Source of the DNA: Chloroflexota bacterium
GTDB taxonomy: Bacteria; Chloroflexota; Dehalococcoidia; SZUA-161; SpSt-899
DNA length: 13,733 nt
Direction: 5' to 3'
Assembly (NCBI GenBank): GCA_018725425.1
Contig: QLUL01000014.1
Location: 1-13,733 of the forward strand
Shown here: positions 6,702-13,733 of the stretch, in pieces
Numbering within the stretch: position 1 is the stretch's first letter
Layout: the number at the start of each line of letters is the position of its first letter
The notes under the pieces: generated by a model
What the model was told of the DNA's origin: nothing
Database searches by the model: none
What the model saw: the letters and a program-made list of their open reading frames with translations, nothing else
Position numbers and translations under genes: made by a program

Positions 6702-7013
6702 GTGAAAATTTCTGACATTATCGAAGCAATCCATGCAAGTCGAGTTCGCATCACCGATCACGCTGATGAGGAAGCTCAAGCTGACAACCTATCGCTTGAT
6801 GAGGTCTACTTCTCCGTTCTTCATGGCGAAATCATCCAGCACTATCCCACTGATAAACCTTATCCAAGCTGTTTAATATATGGCCAAACGTTCAGTGGTG
6901 ACGCTGTACATAGTGTCTGGGCGTATAATGACAATAATCAGTGGGCTGCCCTTATCACGGTCTATCGACCTGATCCCGATCTGTGGATCAATTGGCGGCA
7001 AAGGAGGAAATGA
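6702..7013 (+). CDS. DUF4258 protein, likely toxin of a type II TA pair
   Basis: 103-aa DUF4258 protein: IIEAIHASRVRITDHADEEA, then LSLDEVYFSVLHGEIIQHYP, PSCLIYGQTFSGDAVHSVWAY and a C-terminal AALITVYRPDPDLW. These are the conserved blocks of the family, which is thought to contain RelE/BrnT-like mRNA interferases. GTG start with no strong ribosome site. Its stop (7011-7013) overlaps the ATG run of the next gene, the usual toxin-antitoxin coupling. Toxicity is inferred from family and context. Confidence 0.8.
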   Translation: MKISDIIEAIHASRVRITDHADEEAQADNLSLDEVYFSVLHGEIIQHYPTDKPYPSCLIYGQTFSGDAVHSVWAYNDNNQWAALITVYRPDPDLWINWRQRRK

Positions 7014-7258
7014 TGATGATGCCATTTGAGAAGTGCCCGATCTGCGGGGCTGACCTGGTCGAGAAGGAAGTTGAGAAGCTACTGCGAGGAGGCATTCATA
7101 CGGCCATCCTGAGAGTGCATGCCGAGGTTTGTCTCCACTGCGGGGAGCGCCTGTATTCCCAGGAAACTGTCAGGCAATTCGAGAGCATCAGGGCAAAACT
7201 GGAGCGTCAAGAAACAGCAAGTTTTCGACCAATGGGACGATCCTTTCAAGTGGTATGA
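7013..7258 (+). CDS. YgiT-type zinc-finger antitoxin (MqsA N-terminal-like)
   Basis: Small zinc-binding protein with two CxxC motifs, CPIC and CLHC, about 31 residues apart, characteristic of the YgiT/MqsA N-terminal domain. It follows the DUF4258 gene with overlap and is its probable antitoxin. Four in-frame ATG codons in a row (7010, 7013, 7016, 7019) follow AAGGAGG (7001-7007); spacing favours 7013 or 7016, so I use 7013. The C-terminal tail after the second CxxC is basic and has no recognisable DNA-binding HTH. Confidence 0.8.
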   Translation: MMMPFEKCPICGADLVEKEVEKLLRGGIHTAILRVHAEVCLHCGERLYSQETVRQFESIRAKLERQETASFRPMGRSFQVV

Positions 7259-7305
7259 CAGCGGGATTTATGCTACTATGCGGATCATGATACGGGGGCT
7301 ATCAA

Positions 7306-7959
7306 TTGCGAGAACCGTTTGCCGAATTCATAAGTAGGTTGGAACCCGGAATCTTGCTCATCACCTGTGGCCTTCCCGGTAGCTGGAAGACCGAGACGGC
7401 TGAGGAAGTATCGAAGATCAAGGGCTACCCCATCATCCGAAGCGATCTTGTCAGACTGGAAGTGCTCAAGGGTGAGGACGTCTTCGATGAAAAAGTGGCC
7501 TCGGATATGGGCAAGCGCAAGAAGGTCTACGATGAGGTATTCCGGCGTGCCGAGTCGAGAGTCGAGAGTCAAGGGGGAGAGGGACTCCAGTCTCCAGACT
7601 CCAGACTCCAGACTCCAAGGGGCGATGGCGTGATACTCGATGCCACCTTCGTCACCCAGTCGCTGCGCAGGCGTGCCGCGGAGATCGCCGCCAAACATCA
7701 TCGGACGTTCGTCATCATGCAGACGACCTGCCCGCAGGAGGTATCCATTGCCCGGATACTGAGGCGGACAAAGGAGGACTATGAATCGAACGCCCTCACC
7801 GAACAGGCCTATTTCAACAACAAAGCAAGGTTCGAGGCTGTCGATCTCGATGATTTCAAGCAGTTGTATCCCAATCTAAGTATCATCCATTTCACCGTCG
7901 ATACCCGGTACGACCCGCCTGAGGAATGGTACATCATCGGCGTGAGAAAGATGCCTTGA
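7306..7959 (+). CDS. COG0645-type P-loop kinase with in-frame repeat insertion
   Basis: P-loop NTPase of the zeta-toxin/COG0645 group, predicted ATP-dependent kinase of unknown substrate. Walker A is GLPGSWKT (residues 22-29), where Trp replaces the usual Gly before Lys. YPIIRSDLVR and GVILDATFVTQSLRRRAAEIA are the RSD and LDAT blocks of the family, and RILRRTKEDYESN follows. TTG start at 7306 with a G-rich stretch (7293-7297) upstream. Residues encoded by 7552-7618 (ESRVESQGGEGLQSPDSRLQ) come from an inverted heptamer array and are foreign to the fold. It is normally the C-terminal partner domain of COG2187, whose gene lies about 660 bp upstream. Confidence 0.78.
   Translation: MREPFAEFISRLEPGILLITCGLPGSWKTETAEEVSKIKGYPIIRSDLVRLEVLKGEDVFDEKVASDMGKRKKVYDEVFRRAESRVESQGGEGLQSPDSRLQTPRGDGVILDATFVTQSLRRRAAEIAAKHHRTFVIMQTTCPQEVSIARILRRTKEDYESNALTEQAYFNNKARFEAVDLDDFKQLYPNLSIIHFTVDTRYDPPEEWYIIGVRKMP
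7552..7618. repeat. Inverted heptamer array, copy C (coding)
   Basis: Three heptamers GAGTCGA, GAGTCGA and GAGTCAA (7552-7572), a G-rich centre (7573-7583), then ACTCCAG, TCTCCAG, ACTCCAG, ACTCCAG and ACTCCAA (7584-7618). Same architecture as copies A and B with a different third core base. It keeps the frame of the P-loop kinase gene. Confidence 0.9.
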
Positions 7960-7995
7960 TCTGTTTACCCCACTCCACAAGGGAGCATATATATT

Positions 7996-8331
7996 ATGAT
8001 CAGCACTACAGCGACTAAGGAAAATCCCCCCAGTGCAGTCACCAGTGTCTCGCTCTTGACAATTCTCATTATCAAAGATAGCGGGAGATACATGGCCAGG
8101 TGCCCTGAATTAGACCTTGTTACCGAGATGGACACCAAAGAGGAGGCATTGAAGGCTATGGTTGAACTCATAGGGGAATATGCAAGAGACTACAGATCAC
8201 GGGAGGAAATATACCTGAAAAGCCCCAACAGAGCTCACCATAAGCCGTACGTGGATAGAATTATCGGATGCCGAGACGAATGGGAAATCATGGAACTCGT
8301 TGGGGTACGATATGGCCATCTACACGTATAG
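7996..8331 (+). CDS. hicB: HicB-like antitoxin
   Basis: Likely HicB family antitoxin that would neutralise and co-regulate HicA. The N-terminal half has the partial RNase H-like fold: LTILIIKDSGRYMARCPELDLVTEMDTKEEALKAMVELI, seen in pieces, ending in a longer C-terminal tail than usual. ATG at 7996 with GGGAG about 11 nt upstream. The last 20 bases overlap the next gene. In this pair the antitoxin gene comes first, opposite to classical hicAB. Confidence 0.75.
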   Translation: MISTTATKENPPSAVTSVSLLTILIIKDSGRYMARCPELDLVTEMDTKEEALKAMVELIGEYARDYRSREEIYLKSPNRAHHKPYVDRIIGCRDEWEIMELVGVRYGHLHV

Positions 8332-8542
8332 GGATATGCGCTATGTATTGCGCAACCTTGGCTTTGAACTTATCAGAAGTAGGAAACACGAGACCTGGGA
8401 AAGAATCTTGGGAAACGGCACTGTTCTTCAGGTGAGAATCGGTCATAAAGGCAAAAGGGATATCCCGCCTGGAACATTTTACGAGATGCTAAGGCAAGCT
8501 GGTATTGACGAGAATGTGTTTCGTAAAGTGCTTCGGAAATAA
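8312..8542 (+). CDS. hicA: HicA-like mRNA interferase toxin
   Basis: Likely HicA/YcfA toxin with a double-stranded-RNA-binding-like fold. Seen: YRDMRYVLRNLGFELIRSRKHETWER with the family's catalytic-type His in RKHETW, then VLQVRIGHKGKRDIPPGTF and a C-terminal helix. I choose ATG 8312 (GGGG at 8302-8305); TTG 8300 and ATG 8336 are alternatives. It overlaps hicB and ends at the base before the PHP gene's GTG. Confidence 0.78.
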   Translation: MAIYTYRDMRYVLRNLGFELIRSRKHETWERILGNGTVLQVRIGHKGKRDIPPGTFYEMLRQAGIDENVFRKVLRK

Positions 8543-9481
8543 GTGAAGATAGACCTGCAAATCCATACCAGGACCTGCTCCGATGGTAATCTCTCCATCG
8601 AGGAGGTCTTTGAGGAGGCAAAATCAAGGGGGGTCGAGCTGATCTCCATCACCGACCACGATTCGGTGGACTGTCAGGCGATGGCGATCTCCCTGGCGAG
8701 AGCGCATGGAATTTCGTATATTACCGGCGTAGAGTTGAATGTCACCTTTCAGTATACTGGAGGCAAATCTGCCGTCGGGGTCAGGGACGACCCTGACTAC
8801 GGAGATCATCCTGGAGGCAAACCCGTCTCACTGGATTTCCTGGGGTATCGATACGATATCTACAATCATGAGCTGAAGAGTAAGCTTCAGGTGATGAAGA
8901 GCCATCGGGAGAAACGAGCACGCCAGATATTGGAAAACCTTAATGCCGAGTTCGATAAGGAGGGCATGGAGAGGTTCACTGAGGAAGACCTCAGGAAAAT
9001 TCAGGGTAGCGTTGACGGCGTGTTCGGCCGACCGCACATTGCGAATTACCTGATCAAGAAGAGGATCGTTAAGGACAAGCAGGAAGCCTTTGATAAGTAT
9101 CTGGTCAAATGTAATGTCCCCAAGTATCCCCTCTCGCTTGCCGAGGCGTCAAGGCTGATCCGGGATGCGGGCGGCATACTCGTTCTAGCACATCCCAACG
9201 ATCCGAACGGAACATCACTGGTAAGCATAACGCGGGATCTGGAGGCTCAAACAAGGATCATCGAAGAGCATATGCTGGACTACATTAATGGCGTTGAGTG
9301 CTGGCATTCAAGGCACGATGCGCAGGCGACACAGCATTATATCGAGTTCGCCGGGAAGCACAGCCTGATCATGACCGGCGGCAGCGACTGCCACCAACAA
9401 CCGGTCCTCATCGGCACGCTGGACATACCAGGTTGGGTTGCGGAGCAGTTCGCCCCCGCGCGGGGGCGTAGATTGAAATAA
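8543..9481 (+). CDS. PHP-domain metal-dependent phosphoesterase (TrpH-like, COG0613)
   Basis: Predicted phosphoesterase of the PHP family (TrpH/YciV-like; relatives hydrolyse nucleoside bisphosphates or RNA 5' ends). Metal-site motifs: DLQIHTRTCSDGN (first HxH position is Gln-Ile-His), ITDHDSVD, GVELN, LAHPNDPNG and GGSDCH. GTG start immediately after hicA stops. Two oddities: an 18-codon in-frame segment bounded by 11-bp direct repeats carries a palindrome (8757-8821), and the last 11 codons plus the first base of the stop come from a CRISPR-repeat-like 32-mer (9448-9479). Both lie outside the recognised metal motifs, so activity may be kept. Confidence 0.85.
   Translation: MKIDLQIHTRTCSDGNLSIEEVFEEAKSRGVELISITDHDSVDCQAMAISLARAHGISYITGVELNVTFQYTGGKSAVGVRDDPDYGDHPGGKPVSLDFLGYRYDIYNHELKSKLQVMKSHREKRARQILENLNAEFDKEGMERFTEEDLRKIQGSVDGVFGRPHIANYLIKKRIVKDKQEAFDKYLVKCNVPKYPLSLAEASRLIRDAGGILVLAHPNDPNGTSLVSITRDLEAQTRIIEEHMLDYINGVECWHSRHDAQATQHYIEFAGKHSLIMTGGSDCHQQPVLIGTLDIPGWVAEQFAPARGRRLK
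8757..8821. repeat. In-frame palindrome insertion bounded by 11-bp direct repeats
   Basis: CTGGAGGCAAA occurs at 8757-8767 and again at 8811-8821, a period of 54 bp or exactly 18 codons. Between them lies a palindrome (8773-8801; stem GTCAGGG/CCCTGAC, loop ACGA) whose reverse complement matches 5457-5485 at 26 of 29 positions. The host protein reads YTGGKSAVGVRDDPDYGDH and then PGGKPVSL; one repeat copy alone would give TGGKPVSLDFLGY directly. Confidence 0.75.
9448..9479. repeat. Solitary type I-C-like CRISPR repeat
   Basis: 32 bp: it starts GTTCGCCCCC, continues GCGCGGGGGCGTAG and ends ATTGAAAT. Length, GC-rich 7- to 8-bp stem and the GATTGAAA end match what I recall of type I-C (Dvulg-type) repeats. 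No second copy lies within a spacer distance on either side and no cas gene is in the window. It overlaps the 3' end of the PHP gene; its last T begins the TAA stop. Confidence 0.6.
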
Positions 9482-9683
9482 ATAAATGAAGAGCGATGAG
9501 GAGGCCACAGCCTCCCCTACCCACAAGCCAGTGCAGAGACCCGGAAAGAAGGGGATCTATAAGAGAGGGTGTCCAAAAACTAAGGACATTTCGCCCAAAG
9601 TGGGGAATTGCTCCTGCATGAGGCCTGATTTTGGATTCAATGTGGGAAGTTTCATGTGAAATTAGCCCCTTTTTAAGGGCAAA
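9482..9683. other. Intergenic region with small hairpins
   Basis: No gene seen. A 6-bp hairpin with stem GGAGGC/GCCTCC and loop CACA is at 9500-9515, and a small palindrome GCCC-N8-GGGC is near 9665-9680. GGGTGTCCAAAAAC near 9568-9581 resembles an insertion-sequence end, but I find no partner end or target duplication. Confidence 0.3.
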
Positions 9684-11838
<2,155 letters not shown>

Positions 11839-11857
11839 CCCTCACTAACGTTCGGGT

Positions 11858-12002
11858 AAATGCAAAATGAAAATACTAAAATGTAAATTGCAAAATTACT
11901 TCTTGGTGGGTATTAGTTGAGTTCGTTGAGTTTGTTGAGTTCCCCGCCCCATCCCCAACTCAATAAACTCAATAAACTCATTTCGATTTGCCCTTTGCAT
12001 TT
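11858..12002. repeat. Inverted 9-mer array, copy D, with nested outer arms (intergenic)
   Basis: Three copies of GTTGAGTTY (11916-11942), a C-rich centre (11943-11956), then AACTCAATA, AACTCAATA and AACTCATTT (11957-11983). Outside these, AAATGCAAA (11858-11866) is inverted as TTTGCATTT (11994-12002), with A-rich repeats such as TGCAAAATG between. It fills nearly the whole ahcY-gatC gap and ends just before the gatC ribosome site. Confidence 0.85.
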
Positions 12003-12022
12003 TGAAATTCGGAGGTTACCAG

Positions 12023-12310
12023 ATGAAGCTGGGTCGCGAAGAAATAGAACATATTGCTCGGCTCGCCAGACTGGGGCTCAGCGAAGCGGAAACGGAGAGA
12101 TTCCAGTCCCAACTATCCGATATCATGGAGAACTTTGATATCCTTCAGGAAGTGGATACCACCGATATTCTTCCCACCGCTCATGTGATCGAGATGGAGA
12201 ACGTAATTCGCGATGATAAGGTAGCGCCTTCCCTCCCCCAGGACGAGATTCTGGCCAATGCCCCACGCCAGGAGGGCGGCTACTTCAGGGTCAGAGCGGT
12301 ACTGGAGTGA
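12023..12310 (+). CDS. gatC: Asp/Glu-tRNA amidotransferase subunit C
   Basis: Small subunit of the GatCAB complex, which converts Glu-tRNA(Gln) and Asp-tRNA(Asn) to the amide forms; GatC clamps GatA and GatB. MKLGREEIEHIARLARLGLS is the conserved opening, followed by FQSQLSDIMENFDILQEVDT and the C-terminal RDDKVAPSLPQDEILANAP and GGYFRVRAVLE. 95 aa is the normal length. ATG 12023 has GGAGG (12011-12015) 7 nt upstream. gatA, the usual next gene, is not here; an accessory block follows instead. Confidence 0.93.
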   Translation: MKLGREEIEHIARLARLGLSEAETERFQSQLSDIMENFDILQEVDTTDILPTAHVIEMENVIRDDKVAPSLPQDEILANAPRQEGGYFRVRAVLE

Positions 12311-12392
12311 CTTTTGGCACGGAATTAACCCTTCAGGGTTTCATTTGTCTGGTGAAAGGCTGAAGCCTTAATTCCAAAAGGGGCAAAGCCCC
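12311..12392. repeat. Long nested hairpin plus GC hairpin after gatC
   Basis: Paired segments in order: GGAATTAA (12321-12328), CTTCAG (12331-12336), TTTCA (12339-12343), loop, TGAAA (12353-12357), CTGAAG (12360-12365) and TTAATTCC (12368-12375). The steps between them are symmetric 2-by-2 mismatches (CC opposite CC, GG opposite GG). CTTTT (12311) and AAAAG (12376) flank it. A second hairpin GGGGC-AAA-GCCCC follows at 12380-12392. It may act as a transcription end for gatC, although no T-run follows. Confidence 0.6.
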
Positions 12393-12413
12393 CTCAAGCT
12401 TCCCTTAATAAAA

Positions 12414-12506
12414 ATGGCTGAATTAGTAGATAGAGTGGGTGAAGTTATTGAAGCCGGCCGATATAAGGTGTTAAGTGAAACCGTCATGAGGAGAGAAATC
12501 ATATGA
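12414..12506 (+). CDS. Possible 30-residue leader ORF
   Basis: ATG frame encoding MAELVDRVGEVIEAGRYKVL and then SETVMRREII. Its TGA overlaps the ATG of the next gene as ATGA, which would couple their translation. There is no good ribosome site, and it covers the next gene's Shine-Dalgarno, so it may be chance or a relic. Confidence 0.25.
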   Translation: MAELVDRVGEVIEAGRYKVLSETVMRREII

Positions 12507-13108
12507 AGGATCAATCTAAAGTGACCCAGGAAGAAACTAGGTTACGAAATATAATCGATATGGGGCTAACTTTCTCTGCCATGATACGTCTATTCAAGAA
12601 AGGCTCAAAGGAAACCCTTCATCAAAAAATACTTGCTGAAGCAAGAAATGTATTTGAAGTAAAGTCTGAAAAACATTTTATTAAGATCCATTCAAACTTT
12701 TGTGAATGGGGAATTGAAAACATAGTCTTAGCAGAAGGAAAGAGGAATGGACGAATTATAAAAGAGGCCGCTCCTGCAAGTTACGGTCAAATTGCAAAAA
12801 CCTTTGATGTAGCCCTAAAAGTCGCTGTTTACTATTCTCATTTGCCAAACTGCGAAAAATCTCAAGAAATTTCGAAATGGCTGAATGCAGCAGTGGACAC
12901 AAAGATGATGGCCATGCTTAAGAAAGAATACCCTGAAGATATTCAGCGATGGCCCACTACAGTAAAACAGGTAGATAGCACCACCTATATGGCAATTCAG
13001 AGAATCGTCCGCAAATTTATTAGGGAAGAATATAACGGCAACATTACGCCTGTACAATTTGATGATATTTATTGGAGAGTATTAAATCGGATAGACGGCT
13101 TCACCTAA
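12503..13108 (+). CDS. Unknown protein in an integron-cassette-like position
   Basis: 201-aa soluble protein with no signal peptide or membrane segment and no family I recognise. It is charged and largely helical by composition (for example LRNIIDMGLTFSAMIRLFKKG, IAKTFDVALKVAVYYSHLP, YMAIQRIVRKFIREEY). GAGGAGAG lies 7 nt before the ATG. Its A+T-rich codon use differs clearly from neighbouring genes, a sign of transfer. Its TAA stop (13106-13108) lies inside the first box of an attC-like site, as in integron gene cassettes. Confidence 0.65.
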   Translation: MKDQSKVTQEETRLRNIIDMGLTFSAMIRLFKKGSKETLHQKILAEARNVFEVKSEKHFIKIHSNFCEWGIENIVLAEGKRNGRIIKEAAPASYGQIAKTFDVALKVAVYYSHLPNCEKSQEISKWLNAAVDTKMMAMLKKEYPEDIQRWPTTVKQVDSTTYMAIQRIVRKFIREEYNGNITPVQFDDIYWRVLNRIDGFT

Positions 13109-13187
13109 CAGCGGGTATATCGCTCGCTTTACGCTTGCCCAAATTGGCGACGAGGTCGCCAACTTCATATACAGCAAACCGTTAGGC
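13103..13187. other. attC-like recombination site
   Basis: 85 bp from ACCTAAC (13103-13109, fits RYYYAAC) to GTTAGGC (13181-13187, fits GTTRRRY). Inner pairs: GTATAT (13115-13120) with ATATAC (13167-13172), and a perfect 8-bp hairpin TTGGCGAC-GAG-GTCGCCAA (13144-13162). It starts within the stop codon of the preceding gene. These are the features of an integron attC site; no integrase is visible, and the unpaired spacer is uneven (5 and 8 nt), so a different intergenic repeat family is possible. Confidence 0.5.
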
Positions 13188-13212
13188 GAAATTGCCGGTT
13201 GAAGCATGGATC

Positions 13213-13290
13213 ATGGATATTGAAGCGATCAAAGCGAAAGTTCACGCCCACCGAAGTTCATTGACCCTTGGACACGAGGAGGTAAAGCCA
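13213..13290 (+). pseudogene. DUF4258 toxin remnant (N-terminal codons only)
   Basis: Reads MDIEAIKAKVHAHRSSLTLGHEE, resembling the opening of DUF4258 proteins (compare IIEAIHASRVRITDHADEEA in the intact gene at 6702). It then runs straight into the ribosome site and start of the YgiT gene. Almost all of the toxin is missing, as if by internal deletion. Confidence 0.5.
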
Positions 13291-13539
13291 ATGAGGGAAG
13301 TGCGGTGTAATTTCTGCGGGAGTGACCGCTATGAGGAACGCAGAATCGAGTACCTCTACAGTCACAAAGGTGAGTAATTGCTGGTTCCCAACACCCCAGT
13401 TGAGATTTGTCTCAACTGCGGAATGATTTACTACGATGCTGTAGTGCTCAAAGAAATCGAACGGCGGTTCTTTGCTATTCAGCACAAGGCTGAAGAACCA
13501 GACTGCTACATTAAGATGGCGGCGAAAGCCTACGATTAG
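13291..13539 (+). pseudogene. YgiT-type zinc-finger antitoxin with in-frame stop
   Basis: ATG 13291 follows GAGGAGG (13276-13282) by 8 nt. The frame gives MREVRCNFCGSDRYEERRIE, then at codon 29 a TAA (13375-13377), and beyond it LLVPNTPVEICLNCGMIYYD and on to TAG 13537-13539. Both CxxC motifs (CNFC, CLNC) are present, but on opposite sides of the stop. A Tyr codon (TAT or TAC) is a likely original at this position. The protein would be cut before its second zinc-binding half unless the stop is read through. Confidence 0.75.
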
Positions 13540-13553
13540 CCTTTAGACAACAA

Positions 13554-13634
13554 CCGGCAACTTCGGATAACAGCGCATTTGCGTTGCGGGCTGAAGCCAA
13601 ATTCGGCGGTTCAAGGTGAGAATGGTGTCCCGCC
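13554..13634. repeat. Possible degenerate attC-like palindrome
   Basis: GATAACAGCGCATTTGCG and then GAAGCCAAATTCGGCGG follow the wording of the left half of the 13103 element. GGCGG (13605-13609) can pair with CCGCC (13630-13634). No matching GTTRRRY right box is seen. Confidence 0.25.
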
Positions 13635-13677
13635 GAGAGTTCCTGCTCTCTGCTGAAACGAGATTACCGACACGATC

Positions 13678-13733
13678 ATGCCACTCGAGTCTATATTCAT
13701 CAAGGGTGCTCGGGAGCACAATCTCAAAAATAT
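13678..13733 (+). CDS. uvrA: UvrA, N-terminal fragment (runs off the window)
   Basis: ATG 13678 begins MPLESIFIKGAREHNLKN, the standard UvrA opening (I-x-G-A-R-x-H-N-L-K-N) before the first ABC signature region. UvrA is the damage-recognition ATPase of nucleotide excision repair. Only 18 codons are in view; the upstream ribosome site is weak. Confidence 0.85.
   Translation, partial: MPLESIFIKGAREHNLKN

Noticed and set aside
7255..7279. ATGACA and TACTAT as a promoter for the P-loop kinase
   Set aside because: Only 13 bp separate the boxes, too short for a sigma-70 promoter.
9448..9479. GC-rich hairpin as an intrinsic terminator of the PHP gene
   Set aside because: The hairpin lies inside the coding sequence and is followed by GTAGATTGAAA rather than a T-run; the 32-bp CRISPR-repeat likeness explains it better.
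9568..9581. GGGTGTCCAAAAAC as an insertion-sequence end
   Set aside because: No inverted partner, no target duplication and no transposase frame could be found.

Overview
This window reads as a piece of a bacterial chromosome of roughly 50-55% G+C with a heavy load of small repeats and accessory genes. No rRNA or tRNA is present, so the taxon is inference only. The mix of a UROD/MetE-like methyltransferase next to a thiolase and DUF35 pair, a bacterial-type short AhcY, GatC, several toxin-antitoxin modules and many dispersed palindromes would fit an uncultured Chloroflexota (Dehalococcoidia-like) genome or a similar anaerobe, with moderate to low confidence.

Layout. Bases 1-196 hold a folded inverted repeat carrying four DnaA-box-like 9-mers. 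On the minus strand follow a radical SAM protein of the spore-photolyase-like COG1533 group and a wrecked YgjP/DUF45 metallopeptidase gene, which has lost its middle and carries an 80-bp MITE with a 4-bp target duplication. About 800 bp with no convincing gene comes next (two possible promoters, one attC-like palindrome). From 2585 all genes are on the plus strand: a UROD/MetE-like methyltransferase, a thiolase and a DUF35 Zn-ribbon/OB acyl-CoA-binding partner, then a 31-residue very basic protein.

The central part holds a COG2187 kinase-like gene and a COG0645 P-loop kinase gene. These two domains are often one fused protein; here a DUF4258/YgiT toxin-antitoxin pair lies between them. They are followed by hicB-hicA, a PHP-domain phosphoesterase, a GNAT acetyltransferase, ahcY and gatC. 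The right end is accessory: a low-G+C unknown gene ending in an attC-like site, a second and broken DUF4258/YgiT locus, another possible attC-like palindrome, and the first codons of uvrA.

The most unusual signal is a family of compact elements made of a tandem 7- to 9-mer array with a GAGT core, a C-rich or G-rich centre, and the inverted array with an ACTC core. Four copies are visible: two inserted in frame in the methyltransferase gene, one in frame in the P-loop kinase gene, and one between ahcY and gatC. A separate 29-bp palindrome occurs once between genes and once in frame inside the PHP gene. The 3' end of the PHP gene is itself formed by a solitary 32-bp sequence that looks like a type I-C CRISPR repeat. 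Small palindromic DNAs are thus repeatedly accommodated inside coding sequence here.
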